From Candidatus Mediterraneibacter merdavium (GTDB lineage Bacteria > Bacillota > Clostridia > Lachnospirales > Lachnospiraceae), in contig DWYT01000160.1 of the NCBI GenBank assembly GCA_019118545.1, positions 1-64,000 on the forward strand: 64,000 nt of DNA. The letters are read 5' to 3'. The translations under genes and the position numbers were made by a program. Shown here piece after piece: positions 52,236-61,885 of the stretch (position 1 is the stretch's first letter; the number at the start of each line of letters is the position of its first letter). The notes under the pieces are model-generated. The model made no database searches and was not told the DNA's origin. It saw only the letters and a list, made by a program, of their open reading frames with translations.

Positions 52236-52520
52236 TACAAAGCGGAAATGCCGCTGAATTAAATGGCCGAAATATTACGCAGCGGGGTCTTTGAGTCAAG
52301 AACGCTTTATCTTGAGCAACTGAGAAAACTAAATGCTTGAAGAATCTTTCGGGGCGGGTGAAGGAACTGAGGGTGACTTCGTAAGGGGATTAGTAAAACT
52401 CAGAGTTTCGGGGATGTCCCTTAGGACTGCCGATGGAATTGTCTGACCGAAGGGAGTTGTCCATCGGCAGTTCTGCTTTTCGGACATAGCCGGAACCTGT
52501 AGTTTTTCTTATTCCCTGTA
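52236..52520. other. Gene-free tail of the structured region with a 12-bp hairpin
   Basis: This 285-base stretch has no plausible gene. ACTGCCGATGGA (52426-52437) pairs perfectly with TCCATCGGCAGT (52460-52471) around a 22-base loop and is followed by TCTGCTTTT, a weak terminator-like end for a plus-strand transcript. Smaller hairpins (AGCGG/CCGCT near 52241-52255) lie between it and the large inverted repeat. It could be the 3' domain of the same RNA. Confidence 0.5.
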
Positions 52521-52588
52521 GCGGAATCCCGGCAGTCCTTCATCTGCTCCGAATACATTCTGCAATCTTTTGATCATGACGTCAGTCT

Positions 52589-52617
52589 TTGCATCATGGG
52601 CAGGATTGTGTTATCCT
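52589..52617 (+). promoter_or_regulatory. Possible promoter of murE
   Basis: TTGCAT (52589-52594) and TATCCT (52612-52617) with 17-base spacing; an overlapping TATACT at 52617-52622 is an alternative -10. Confidence 0.35.
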
Positions 52618-52662
52618 ATACTAGTATGGGATGATATTGCATGAAAGCGAGGAGGAAGCATC

Positions 52663-54123
52663 GTGAAATTAGATAAATTGTTAGAACGGCTTGCCTATGA
52701 GGTGGTACAGGGAAGTGACGGGATCGAAGTTACAACGCTTGCCAATGATTCGAGGAAGGTGCAGGAGGGAAGCGTCTTCGTCTGCATCAGCGGAGCGGTG
52801 TCCGACGGACATAAGTATGCGCATGATGTATGTGAAAAAGGCGCGGCAGCGGTCATCGTGGAGAAGGATGTGGAAGTGCCGGAGCATGTGACAGTCATCA
52901 AAGTATCTGACACAAGATATGCCCTTGCCCTGATGTCGGCGGCTTATTTCGGCTACCCGGCGGAGAAACTGAAAGTGATCGGCATCACGGGGACAAAGGG
53001 AAAGACGACCACAACATATATGATACGCTCCATCTTAGAAGGGGTGGGGCACAAGGTTGGCCTGATCGGAACCATTGAGGCAATCATCGGGGATAAGACG
53101 ATCCCTGCGGCGAACACCACGCCGGAATCATTTACCATTCACCAGTATTTCGCCGAGATGCTGGAAGCGGGTTGTGACAGCGTGGTCATGGAGGTCTCCT
53201 CGCAGGGATTGATGCTCCACCGCACGGCGGGCATCGAGTTTGAGATCGGCATCTTTACGAATCTCGGAAAAGACCATATTGGCCCAAACGAGCACAAAGA
53301 TTTTGATGATTATAAGAGATGCAAGGCAATGCTGTTCAAACAGTGTAAGCTCGGCATCGCGAATGTGGACGACAAGTATTTTGAAGACATTTTCAAGGAC
53401 GCCGCATGCCGCACAGAGACATTCGGTTTCTCCGAAAAAGCGGATCTTCGCGCTGAGAATGTAGAACTTGTATCAAAGCCGGGATACCTAGGAGTGGCAT
53501 ACCATGTGACAGGACTGATGAACTTCGACGTGGAGATCGACATACCGGGTACGTTCAGCGTGTATAATTCCCTGACCGCCATCGCGGTGTGCCGTCACTT
53601 CGGCGTTCCTGTGGAGAAGATCAAAGAAGCGCTGAAAAAAGCGAAGGTAAAAGGCAGGATCGAGATGATCAAGGTATCAGATGATTTCACACTGATGATC
53701 GACTACGCCCACAATGCCATGAGCCTTGAGAGTCTTCTTACTACATTAAAGGAATACCGACCGAAGCGTCTTGTCTGCCTTTTCGGGTGCGGGGGGAACC
53801 GCTCCAAAGACAGACGGTACGAGATGGGAGAGGTGTCAGGACGGCTTGCAGATCTTAGTATCATCACATCGGATAACCCGAGATTCGAGGAACCGCAGGA
53901 TATCATCAACGACATTAAGATTGGCATCGGCAGGACGGATGGGAAATATGTAGAGATCTGTGACCGCAAGGAAGCGATCAGGTACGCGATCGCCAACGGG
54001 CAGCCGGGAGATGTGATCGTACTGGCAGGAAAAGGCCATGAAGATTATCAGGAGATCAGAGGAGTCAAGCACCCCATGGATGAGCGAGTACTGATCGCAG
54101 AGGTGCTCGAGGAACTGCGGTGA
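52663..54123 (+). CDS. murE: UDP-MurNAc-tripeptide synthetase MurE (meso-DAP type)
   Basis: 486 residues starting at GTG behind GAGGAGGAAG. The ATP loop is GITGTKGKTTTTYMI. ANTTPESFTIH and EVSSQGLMLHR are the substrate motifs, with DYAHNAMSLESLL, GCGGNRSKDRRYEMG and GKGHEDYQ further on. The DNPR motif in ITSDNPRFEEP marks preference for meso-diaminopimelate, so the wall is probably mDAP type. It adds the third residue of the peptidoglycan stem peptide. It is monocistronic here or joins priA downstream. Confidence 0.94.
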   Translation: MKLDKLLERLAYEVVQGSDGIEVTTLANDSRKVQEGSVFVCISGAVSDGHKYAHDVCEKGAAAVIVEKDVEVPEHVTVIKVSDTRYALALMSAAYFGYPAEKLKVIGITGTKGKTTTTYMIRSILEGVGHKVGLIGTIEAIIGDKTIPAANTTPESFTIHQYFAEMLEAGCDSVVMEVSSQGLMLHRTAGIEFEIGIFTNLGKDHIGPNEHKDFDDYKRCKAMLFKQCKLGIANVDDKYFEDIFKDAACRTETFGFSEKADLRAENVELVSKPGYLGVAYHVTGLMNFDVEIDIPGTFSVYNSLTAIAVCRHFGVPVEKIKEALKKAKVKGRIEMIKVSDDFTLMIDYAHNAMSLESLLTTLKEYRPKRLVCLFGCGGNRSKDRRYEMGEVSGRLADLSIITSDNPRFEEPQDIINDIKIGIGRTDGKYVEICDRKEAIRYAIANGQPGDVIVLAGKGHEDYQEIRGVKHPMDERVLIAEVLEELR

Positions 54124-54218
54124 TCGGCGCAGACCGGAGCGTTTGCAAGGGGATGTGTTGACTGCGGGACTGCCGGAGAGATTCTACGCAGGGGCGCTGT
54201 GGGGAGGATATAAGATTC

Positions 54219-56438
54219 GTGTTTGCAGATATTATAATAGATATACAGCATGAAAAACTGGATAAGATTTTCCAGTACCGCATCCCGGAGCGGCTTGAGG
54301 GAAAGCTGGAGCCGGGCATGGAGGTGCTGGTGCCTTTTGGGAACGGAAACCGTCAGATTAAGGGGTATGTGACCGGACTGTCGGAGACGTGCAGCTACGA
54401 CCTTTCCAAAGTAAAAGAGGTGGCGGACATCTCAGAGAAGGGCGTGGAGATCGAGGCAAAGCTGATTGCCCTCGCGGCGTGGATGAAAGAGAATTACGGG
54501 GGGACGATGATTCAGTCATTAAAGACCGTGCTTCCCATCCGCCAGAAGGAGAACGCCAAGGTGAAAAAGCGGCTGCGGCTTCTTCTTGACAAGGAGACCG
54601 GAGAGCGGCAGCTTCATTATTATCTGGCAAAGAACCAGAAGGCAAGGGCGCGGCTTATGGCGGCGCTTCTTGACGACGGAGTATTGGAATACGAGCTTGT
54701 GACAAAGAAGCTTAATATTACGGGTACGGTTATCCGGGCGCTGGAAGAACAGAGGGTGCTCTGTGTGGAGACAGAACAGGTCTACCGCAATCCGGTGAAG
54801 CAGGCAGATACAGAGGCGAGGAATATTACCTACACACAGGAACAGCAGGAGATCATCAGCCGTTTCCGGGGAGACTACGAGGCGGGAGAAAGGCATACCT
54901 ACCTGATCCACGGTGTTACGGGCAGCGGAAAGACTGAGGTATATATGGAGATGATCCGCACCGTCGTGGATATGGGGAAACAGGCGATTGTGCTTATCCC
55001 AGAGATTGCTCTTACTTATCAGACGGTGATGCGTTTCTACCGGCGGTTCGGAGACCGGGTGTCCATCATGAACTCCCGGCTGTCTGCAGGCGAGCGGTAC
55101 GACCAGATGATGCGGGCAAAGGATGGGAAAGTGGATGTGATGATCGGCCCGCGCTCCGCCCTTTTTACCCCGTTTCCGGATCTGGGACTTATTGTCATCG
55201 ACGAGGAGCATGAGCCTACCTATAAAAGCGAGCAGACGCCCCGGTATCACGCACGTGAGGTCGCGGTGAGGAGGGCGCAGGCGGAGGGCGCGGGAGTGGT
55301 CTTGGGGAGCGCGACCCCTTCCATGGAAGCCATGTACCGGGCGAGGAAAGGCGAGTATGTCCTGCTTGAAATGAAGAACCGTTCGGGGAGACAGCGGCTC
55401 GCGGACGTATATACTGTAGATCTGCGGGAAGAATTAAAGAGCGGCAACCGCTCCATCTTAAGCAGGAAGCTGACAGAGCTGATGCGGGATCGTCTGGAGA
55501 AGAAGGAGCAGGTCATGCTCTTTTTAAACAGAAGAGGTTATTCAGGTTTTCTCTCATGCAGGGATTGCGGGCATGTGATAAAATGTCCTCACTGCAGCGT
55601 ATCGCTCTCCGTCCACCGGGACGGGAAGATGCGCTGTCACTACTGCGGCTATACGCGGCCCAGAGCCGGAGAGTGCCCGGAGTGCGGCTCCGGCCACATC
55701 GGAGAGTTCCGGGCGGGAACCCAGCAGATTGAAGATATCGTAAAAGAGACATTTCCCGGAGCTAGGGTGCTGCGGATGGACATGGACACCACCCGGCAGA
55801 AGGACGCCCACGAGAAGATATTATCCGCATTTGCCAATGAGGAGGCGGACATCCTTGTGGGGACGCAGATGATTGTGAAAGGGCACGATTTCCCAAATGT
55901 CACCCTAGTGGGGGTGCTTGCGGCGGATATGTCTTTATATACGGATGATTACCGCTCCGGTGAGCGGACGTTCCAGCTCCTGACGCAGGCAGCGGGGCGC
56001 GCGGGAAGAGGCGAGCGAAAAGGCGAGGCAGTCATCCAGACATACAGTCCCGACCACTATGCAGTGGCGACGGCTGCCGCGCAGGACTATGAAGCATTTT
56101 ATGAGGAGGAGATCCGCTACCGGGAGCTGATGGGATACCCGCCCGCAGAGAATCTGATGGCAGTATTCGTCTCCTGCGAGGATGAAGGACTGCTGGAGAA
56201 GGGTTGTCATTATCTGAAAGAATACATTGTCCGCGTGAGGGGGAAAAGCGGGGCGAAGGTGATCGGCCCGGCCAGTCCGGGCGTTGATAAGATCAAAGAT
56301 GTCTACCGCAGGGTGATCTATGTAAAGGCAGCGGATTATGGCGCGCTGGTCGTGATAAAGGACAGAGTAGAGCAATATATTGAGATAAATTCAGGATTTA
56401 ACAAGATGTGGATACAGTTTGACTTTAACCCACTGTAA
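54219..56438 (+). CDS. priA: Primosomal helicase PriA
   Basis: 739 residues from GTG 54219 behind GGGGAGGATA. The 3'-DNA-binding domain is at 1-110, Walker A is [16 protein letters not shown], and the DEEH box is [11 protein letters not shown]. Two zinc sites lie in [17 protein letters not shown] and [20 protein letters not shown], and [13 protein letters not shown] is motif VI. PriA reloads the replisome at stalled forks. The def and fmt genes follow at short distance, a common order (priA-def-fmt). Confidence 0.96.
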   Translation: MFADIIIDIQHEKLDKIFQYRIPERLEGKLEPGMEVLVPFGNGNRQIKGYVTGLSETCSYDLSKVKEVADISEKGVEIEAKLIALAAWMKENYGGTMIQSLKTVLPIRQKENAKVKKRLRLLLDKETGERQLHYYLAKNQKARARLMAALLDDGVLEYELVTKKLNITGTVIRALEEQRVLCVETEQVYRNPVKQADTEARNITYTQEQQEIISRFRGDYEAGERHTYLIHGVTGSGKTEVYMEMIRTVVDMGKQAIVLIPEIALTYQTVMRFYRRFGDRVSIMNSRLSAGERYDQMMRAKDGKVDVMIGPRSALFTPFPDLGLIVIDEEHEPTYKSEQTPRYHAREVAVRRAQAEGAGVVLGSATPSMEAMYRARKGEYVLLEMKNRSGRQRLADVYTVDLREELKSGNRSILSRKLTELMRDRLEKKEQVMLFLNRRGYSGFLSCRDCGHVIKCPHCSVSLSVHRDGKMRCHYCGYTRPRAGECPECGSGHIGEFRAGTQQIEDIVKETFPGARVLRMDMDTTRQKDAHEKILSAFANEEADILVGTQMIVKGHDFPNVTLVGVLAADMSLYTDDYRSGERTFQLLTQAAGRAGRGERKGEAVIQTYSPDHYAVATAAAQDYEAFYEEEIRYRELMGYPPAENLMAVFVSCEDEGLLEKGCHYLKEYIVRVRGKSGAKVIGPASPGVDKIKDVYRRVIYVKAADYGALVVIKDRVEQYIEINSGFNKMWIQFDFNPL

Positions 56439-56448
56439 GGAGGAGACT

Positions 56449-56949
56449 ATGGGAATCAGAGAAGTAAGAGAGATCGGAGACGAGATACTGACGAAGCAGT
56501 GTAAGGATGTGCCGAAGATGACCCTTCGGACAAAGATCCTTATCGGAGACATGCTAGACACGATGTATGAGAAAAACGGCGTTGGACTTGCGGCTCCGCA
56601 GGTGGGCGTTTTAAAAAAGATCGTGGTCATCGATGTGGGAGAGGGGCCGATTGTGCTCATCAACCCGGAGATCGTCGAGACCTTCGGAGAGCAGACCGGA
56701 GAGGAAGGGTGCTTAAGCGTACCGGGGAAATGGGGCATCGTCACCCGCCCGGAGAAGGTGAAGGTGCGCGCATTCAATCAGGACATGGAGCCATTTGAGA
56801 TGGAGGGCGAGGGTCTTCTGGCGAGGGCATTCTGCCATGAGATCGACCACCTTCGAGGGGAACTCTATGTAGATAAGGCGGAAGACGGCCTCCACGACGT
56901 GAGCGAGCAGTACGAAGATGAGGACGACACAGAAGAAACGGAGGAGTAG
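56449..56949 (+). CDS. def: Peptide deformylase
   Basis: 166 residues from the ATG at 56449 behind AAGGAGGAG. The three metal motifs are [19 protein letters not shown] (Cys ligand) and HEIDHLRG (two His ligands and catalytic Glu). The acidic tail ([11 protein letters not shown]) is extra. It removes the formyl group from nascent proteins. It lies directly before fmt, which adds formyl to the initiator tRNA. Confidence 0.96.
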   Translation: MGIREVREIGDEILTKQCKDVPKMTLRTKILIGDMLDTMYEKNGVGLAAPQVGVLKKIVVIDVGEGPIVLINPEIVETFGEQTGEEGCLSVPGKWGIVTRPEKVKVRAFNQDMEPFEMEGEGLLARAFCHEIDHLRGELYVDKAEDGLHDVSEQYEDEDDTEETEE

Positions 56950-56953
56950 AGCG

Positions 56954-57949
56954 ATGCGCGTGATATTTATGGGGACACCGGATTTCTCCGTGGGAACACT
57001 GGAAGCGCTGATTGCGGCAGGACATGACGTGTGCCTTGCGGTGACCCAGCCGGATAAGCCGAAGGGAAGAGGGAAAGAGATGCAGTTCCCCCCGGTGAAG
57101 GAGACGGCGCTGAAATATGGCATCCCAGTCTATCAGCCGAGGAAGATCCGGGAGCCGGAGTGTGTAGAAGAGCTTAAGAAATACAATGCAGACGTGATGG
57201 TCGTTATTGCTTTCGGGCAGATCCTGCCGAAGACGATTCTGGAGCTGACGCCATACGGCTGTATCAATGTCCATGCGTCTCTGCTCCCGAAGTACCGCGG
57301 AGCGGCGCCCATCCAGTGGTCTATCATCGAGGGGGAAACGGTGACAGGCGTGACCACCATGCAGATGGACGAAGGACTGGACACGGGCGACATGATCATG
57401 AAGGAAGAAGTGCCGATCACGGAGAACGAGACTGGGGAGAGCCTGCATGATAAGCTGGCCAAAGCCGGGGCGCAGCTCTGCGTAAAAACGCTGACAGCGC
57501 TGGAGGATAAGACGGCGGTATTTGAAAAGCAGGGGGAGAGTCCCACGGCTTACGCGAAGATGCTCACAAAAGAGATGGGAAATATCGACTGGGAGCAGTC
57601 CGCCGTGCAGATCGAACGGCTCATCAGAGGCTTAAATTCATGGCCCAGCGCGTATACCCACTGGAATGGCAAAGTGATGAAACTCTGGCGGGCAAAGGCG
57701 AAGGCAGAAGTGTCAGCAGAAAGGAAAACGGGCGCGGAAGAGGGCGCGGAAGCAGGAGCGGAAACGCAAGCGGCTTTCGCCCGGCCGGGCACAGTCATCG
57801 CCGTAGGCAAAGATGAATTTGCCGTACAGACCGGAGACGGAGTGCTGTATGTATATGAAGTGCAGATTCCGGGAAAAAAGAGAATGGAGACAGGCGCTTT
57901 TCTGAGGGGGTACACAATGGAGCCGGGCACAGTCCTCACAAGAGAGTGA
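56954..57949 (+). CDS. fmt: Methionyl-tRNA formyltransferase
   Basis: 331 residues from ATG 56954 behind GGAGGAG. FMGTPDFSVGTLEALIAAGH opens the protein. The formyl-folate site is HASLLPKYRGAAPIQW with its Asn/His/Asp neighbourhood (NVHASLLP and MDEGLDTGDM). The C-terminal OB-like domain contains an alanine and glutamate-rich insert (about residues 250-275, GAEEGAEAGAETQ) that is absent from most family members and looks like a recent low-complexity expansion. It is required for fMet-tRNA and pairs functionally with def. Confidence 0.96.
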   Translation: MRVIFMGTPDFSVGTLEALIAAGHDVCLAVTQPDKPKGRGKEMQFPPVKETALKYGIPVYQPRKIREPECVEELKKYNADVMVVIAFGQILPKTILELTPYGCINVHASLLPKYRGAAPIQWSIIEGETVTGVTTMQMDEGLDTGDMIMKEEVPITENETGESLHDKLAKAGAQLCVKTLTALEDKTAVFEKQGESPTAYAKMLTKEMGNIDWEQSAVQIERLIRGLNSWPSAYTHWNGKVMKLWRAKAKAEVSAERKTGAEEGAEAGAETQAAFARPGTVIAVGKDEFAVQTGDGVLYVYEVQIPGKKRMETGAFLRGYTMEPGTVLTRE

Positions 57950-57984
57950 CGCGGCGGTTCCTGTGAGATCAGGAGGTTGATACG

Positions 57985-58689
57985 ATGTTTTACTATTATT
58001 ATGACTGGACATATATCCTTGTGTTGGTGGGAGCGCTCATCTGTATGGCCGCTTCCGCAAGAGTGAACAGCACATTTTCCAGATATTCCACAGTCCGCAG
58101 CCATTCGGGGATGACCGGGAAAGAGGCGGCGGAGCAGATCTTACACAGAAACGGGATCTATGATGTGCAGGTGATCCATATCCCGGGCAATCTGACAGAT
58201 CATTACAATCCCTCGAAGAAAACACTGGGACTTTCGGATACGGTGTATAATTCTTCGTCTGTTGCGGCCATCGGCGTGGCGGCTCATGAGTGCGGACACG
58301 CGGTTCAGCATGCCACAGGCTATGCTCCGCTTTCCATCAGAGGGGCGCTGGTGCCTGTGGCAAATATCGGTTCCATGGCGGCATGGCCTCTTATTATTAT
58401 CGGTCTGCTTTTGAACGGGCAGACATCCGCATTGTTCATTAATCTTGGTATCCTGCTCTTTACGGCGGCGGTTCTTTTTCAGATCGTCACCCTGCCCGTA
58501 GAGTTCAATGCGTCGGGCAGAGCCATAAAAGTGCTGGAGACATCCGGGATGCTCTATCCTGAGGAAGTAGAGTCTGTGAAAAAGGTGCTGGGAGCGGCGG
58601 CCCTTACCTATGTGGCAAGCGCGGCGGCGATGATCCTGCAGCTTCTGCGTCTGTTCATCATAGCGGGAGGAAGAAGAAGGAATGACTAA
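57985..58689 (+). CDS. Membrane zinc metallopeptidase (YugP-like)
   Basis: 234 residues. The HEXXH motif is in VAAHECGHAVQHATGY. An N-terminal membrane helix and two or three more helices (SMAAWPLIIIGLLLNGQTS; LGILLFTAAVLFQIVTLPV) surround it, with the third ligand probably the glutamate of LPVEFNASGRA. The family is called neutral zinc metallopeptidase or YugP. Substrate unknown. AGGAGG precedes the ATG. It overlaps rsmB by eight bases, as is common in Clostridia. Confidence 0.92.
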   Translation: MFYYYYDWTYILVLVGALICMAASARVNSTFSRYSTVRSHSGMTGKEAAEQILHRNGIYDVQVIHIPGNLTDHYNPSKKTLGLSDTVYNSSSVAAIGVAAHECGHAVQHATGYAPLSIRGALVPVANIGSMAAWPLIIIGLLLNGQTSALFINLGILLFTAAVLFQIVTLPVEFNASGRAIKVLETSGMLYPEEVESVKKVLGAAALTYVASAAAMILQLLRLFIIAGGRRRND

Positions 58690-60103
58690 AGCTGTAAATG
58701 AACGGGAACTTGTGCTGGCAGTCCTTATGGAAGTGACGGAGAACGGGCAGTTCAGCCATATCGTATTAAGGGATGTGCTTTCGAAATACCAGTATCTTGA
58801 GAAACGGGAGAGGGCGTTTATCACCCGTGTGACAGAGGGAACACTGGAGCATCTTATTGAGATCGACTATATACTAGATCAGTTCTCCAAAGTAAAAGTA
58901 AAAAAGATGAAGCCGGTGATCCGCAATCTGCTGCGCAGCGCGGTTTACCAGCTCAAATATATGGACAGCGTCCCGGACCGCGCCGTGTGCAGCGAGTCCG
59001 TGAAGCTGGCGGTCAGAAAAGGTTTCTCAGGACTTAGAGGGTATGTCAACGGAGTGTTGCGCAATATTGCCAGAGACATTGGGGATATAAAGTATCCTAC
59101 AGAGGAAGTGCAGTCTCTCTCCGTGCGTTACTCCTGTCCGGAGTGGATCATCCGTCTCTGGCGGCAGTCTTACAGCATAGATGTGATCGAAAAGATGCTG
59201 GACGATTTCCTGAGGGAGAAGCCGACGACGATGCGCTGCTGCTTAAGCCGTACAACGCTGGAAGAACTGACAAAGAAGCTCAGGGAAGAGGGAGTAACGG
59301 CAGAGCCACATCCGTACCTGCCCTATGCCCTCTCTATATCAGGCTATGATTATCTGGAAGGACTTGAGTGCTTCCGGGAAGGCTTGTTCATGGTGCAGGA
59401 TGTCAGCTCCATGCTCGTGGGAGAGCTGGCGGCTCCGAAAGCAGGGGATCGAATCGTCGATGTGTGCGCCGCACCGGGAGGAAAAGCGCTTCACGCGGCG
59501 GAGAAGCTGTGGATGGCAGAGCGTGACGTCCGCGCGGAAGGGAACGGCGGCGGTCATGTGGAAGCTCGCGACCTGACAGAGTATAAAGTGGAACTGATCG
59601 AGGAGAATATCGAACGCTCCGGACTTATGAACATCTCGGCAGTGTGCAGGGATGCCTCTGTGCCGGATGAAGAGTGGCGTGGGAAGGCGGACATTGTGAT
59701 CGCTGATCTGCCCTGCTCCGGTCTGGGTGTGCTCGGCAGAAAGGCAGACTTAAAATACAACGCATCGCCTGAGGGTATCGAAAGTCTTGTGGAGCTGCAG
59801 AGGAAAATACTCTCCTGCGCAAAAGATATGGTAAAACCGGGCGGGACGCTCCTATACAGTACGTGTACGGTGAACCCTTCGGAGAATATAGAGAACGTAC
59901 ACTGGTTTTTGAAAGAAAATACAGAGTTTGAAGCAGATGATATCGGGGAAAAGCTCTGCGCACAATTAAGGGAAAGCGTGATTGAAAAAGGATGCCTCCA
60001 GCTTTTGCCGGGCGTACATAAAAGCGACGGATTCTTTATCGCGCGGTTGGTAAAGAAACATAAGGGACGGACAGGGAATGAAGAAAGATATCCGGGCATA
60101 TGA
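58682..60103 (+). CDS. rsmB: 16S rRNA (cytosine-967-C5)-methyltransferase RsmB
   Basis: 473 residues. The N-terminal NusB-like domain (about 1-130, with RKGFSGLRGYVNGVLRNIAR) precedes the methyltransferase. SAM motif I is VDVCAAPGGKALHAAE, motif IV is ADLPCSGLGVLGRKADLKY with one catalytic cysteine, and motif VI is LYSTCTVNPSENIENV with the second. AGGAAGAAGAAGG is just before the ATG. It methylates C967 of 16S rRNA. It overlaps rlmN by 26 bases. Confidence 0.95.
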   Translation: MTKAVNERELVLAVLMEVTENGQFSHIVLRDVLSKYQYLEKRERAFITRVTEGTLEHLIEIDYILDQFSKVKVKKMKPVIRNLLRSAVYQLKYMDSVPDRAVCSESVKLAVRKGFSGLRGYVNGVLRNIARDIGDIKYPTEEVQSLSVRYSCPEWIIRLWRQSYSIDVIEKMLDDFLREKPTTMRCCLSRTTLEELTKKLREEGVTAEPHPYLPYALSISGYDYLEGLECFREGLFMVQDVSSMLVGELAAPKAGDRIVDVCAAPGGKALHAAEKLWMAERDVRAEGNGGGHVEARDLTEYKVELIEENIERSGLMNISAVCRDASVPDEEWRGKADIVIADLPCSGLGVLGRKADLKYNASPEGIESLVELQRKILSCAKDMVKPGGTLLYSTCTVNPSENIENVHWFLKENTEFEADDIGEKLCAQLRESVIEKGCLQLLPGVHKSDGFFIARLVKKHKGRTGNEERYPGI

Positions 60104-61130
60104 ATACGAGGAATTAAAAAATGAGATGCAGGCTTTTGGGGAAAAACCATTCCGCGCGGGGCAGATCCATGATTGGCTCCATGTGAAGCTGGCGGATGAT
60201 TTTGACGAGATGACAAATCTCTCGAAAAGCTTGAGAGAACGGCTGGCACAGGAGTACGAAATCCTCCCTGTTTCTCTGGAGGAACGTCAGGAGTCGAAGC
60301 TGGACGGTACGAATAAGTTCCTTTTCCGTCTGTACGACGGAAACATGGTGGAGAGTGTGCTCATGCGCTACAGGCACGGGAACTCTGTGTGTATTTCTTC
60401 ACAGGCCGGATGCAGAATGGGATGCGTATTCTGCGCGTCCACGATCGGGGGATTAAAGAGAAATCTCTCCGCGTCCGAGATGCTCGGACAGATCTACCAG
60501 ATCCAGAAGATCACAGGAGAGCGGGTATCCAACGTAGTCATCATGGGCACGGGAGAACCTCTTGACAACTATGATAATTTTCTGAAATTCATCCGCATCC
60601 TGACAGATGAGCACGGCCTTAACATCAGCCAGAGAAATGTAACCGTATCCACCTGTGGAATCGTGCCTAAGATGCTCAAGCTTGCAGAGGAAAAGCTGCA
60701 GATTACACTGGCGCTCTCGCTCCACGGGTCCACACAGGAGAAGCGGAAGAAGCTGATGCCTGTGGCGAATAAATATGACCTTTCAGAGGTGCTTTCTGCA
60801 TGTGACGCTTATTTTGAAAAGACCGGGCGCAGGGTCACTTTTGAGTACAGTCTTGTCCACGGGGTAAATGATACGCAGGAGGACGCGCGGGAACTGGCGG
60901 CCATCCTAAAGCCGCGCAACTGCCATCTGAACCTCATTCCGGTGAATCCGGTGAGGGAGAGGGATTTTGTCAGACCAAGCAGGAAAAATGCCCTGAATTT
61001 CAAAAATAATCTTGAAAAAAGCGGAATAAATGTTACTATAAGAAGGGAAATGGGCTCTGACATCGACGGAGCCTGCGGTCAGCTCAGACGCCGCTATGCG
61101 GAGGAAGGTTCGACGGCGAAGGAGACATAA
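60078..61130 (+). CDS. rlmN: 23S rRNA/tRNA adenine-C2 methyltransferase RlmN
   Basis: 350 residues. The radical-SAM cluster motif is CRMGCVFCAS (CxxxCxxC), then MGTGEPLDNYDN. The substrate-methylating cysteine pair is completed by the C-terminal GSDIDGACGQLRRRYA. It methylates A2503 of 23S rRNA and A37 of some tRNAs. The ATG is inside the end of rsmB behind AGGGAATG-type sequence. The order rsmB-rlmN-stp-prkC is conserved in Firmicutes. Confidence 0.96.
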   Translation: MKKDIRAYEYEELKNEMQAFGEKPFRAGQIHDWLHVKLADDFDEMTNLSKSLRERLAQEYEILPVSLEERQESKLDGTNKFLFRLYDGNMVESVLMRYRHGNSVCISSQAGCRMGCVFCASTIGGLKRNLSASEMLGQIYQIQKITGERVSNVVIMGTGEPLDNYDNFLKFIRILTDEHGLNISQRNVTVSTCGIVPKMLKLAEEKLQITLALSLHGSTQEKRKKLMPVANKYDLSEVLSACDAYFEKTGRRVTFEYSLVHGVNDTQEDARELAAILKPRNCHLNLIPVNPVRERDFVRPSRKNALNFKNNLEKSGINVTIRREMGSDIDGACGQLRRRYAEEGSTAKET

Positions 61131-61141
61131 GGAGACAGATT

Positions 61142-61885
61142 ATGAAGACATTTTCAATTACAGATGTGGGAATGGTGCGGCAGGTGAATCAGGACTATGT
61201 CTATACGACAGACCGGCCTCTAGGGATCCTTCACAATCTCTTTGTGGTGGCTGATGGAATGGGCGGACATCAGGCAGGCGATTATGCTTCAAAATATACA
61301 GTGGAAGTGCTTGAAAGAGAACTGAAGATGAGCGAGGGCGAGGACGTGGAAAGATGCCTTGTATCGGCCATAAAGACTGCCAACAAGGAAATCATCAGGG
61401 AGGCTGCCCGCGACGAGCATCTTAAGGGGATGGGCACTACAGTAGTTGCCGCCACGATCATGAACCAGATGATGTATTTTGCCAATGTGGGAGACAGCCG
61501 TCTGTATCTGATCAATCAGGGCATCCAGCAGCTTTCCAAGGATCATTCGCTTGTGGAGGAGATGGTAAGGCTTGGGGGCATTAAGCCGGAGGAGGCGAAG
61601 CACCATCCGGATAAAAATATCATTACAAGGGCCATCGGCGCGAAAGCGGATGTGGACGTTGACTTTTACGAACACCGTCTGAAACGGGGAGACATCATTT
61701 TGATGTGTACAGACGGTTTGAGCAATATGGTGGAGGATGAGGAACTCTTCCATATCGTGCAGGGAGGCAGGGATATCGTAGAGGCCGGGCAGGCTCTCGT
61801 GAACGCTGCAAAAGAAAACGGCGGTACGGATAATATAGGGATCGTGCTTATAGAGCCGTTCGCAGATGAGGTGAGTGTATTATGA
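61142..61885 (+). CDS. stp: PP2C-type Ser/Thr phosphatase (Stp/PrpC)
   Basis: 247 residues. The metal-binding aspartates lie in VADGMGGHQAGDYAS, VNVGDSRLYL-type (ANVGDSRLYLIN), TDGLSNMVED and GGTDNIGIVLIE. It reverses the kinase encoded next, with which it overlaps by four bases. AAGGAGACAG precedes the ATG. Confidence 0.95.
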   Translation: MKTFSITDVGMVRQVNQDYVYTTDRPLGILHNLFVVADGMGGHQAGDYASKYTVEVLERELKMSEGEDVERCLVSAIKTANKEIIREAARDEHLKGMGTTVVAATIMNQMMYFANVGDSRLYLINQGIQQLSKDHSLVEEMVRLGGIKPEEAKHHPDKNIITRAIGAKADVDVDFYEHRLKRGDIILMCTDGLSNMVEDEELFHIVQGGRDIVEAGQALVNAAKENGGTDNIGIVLIEPFADEVSVL

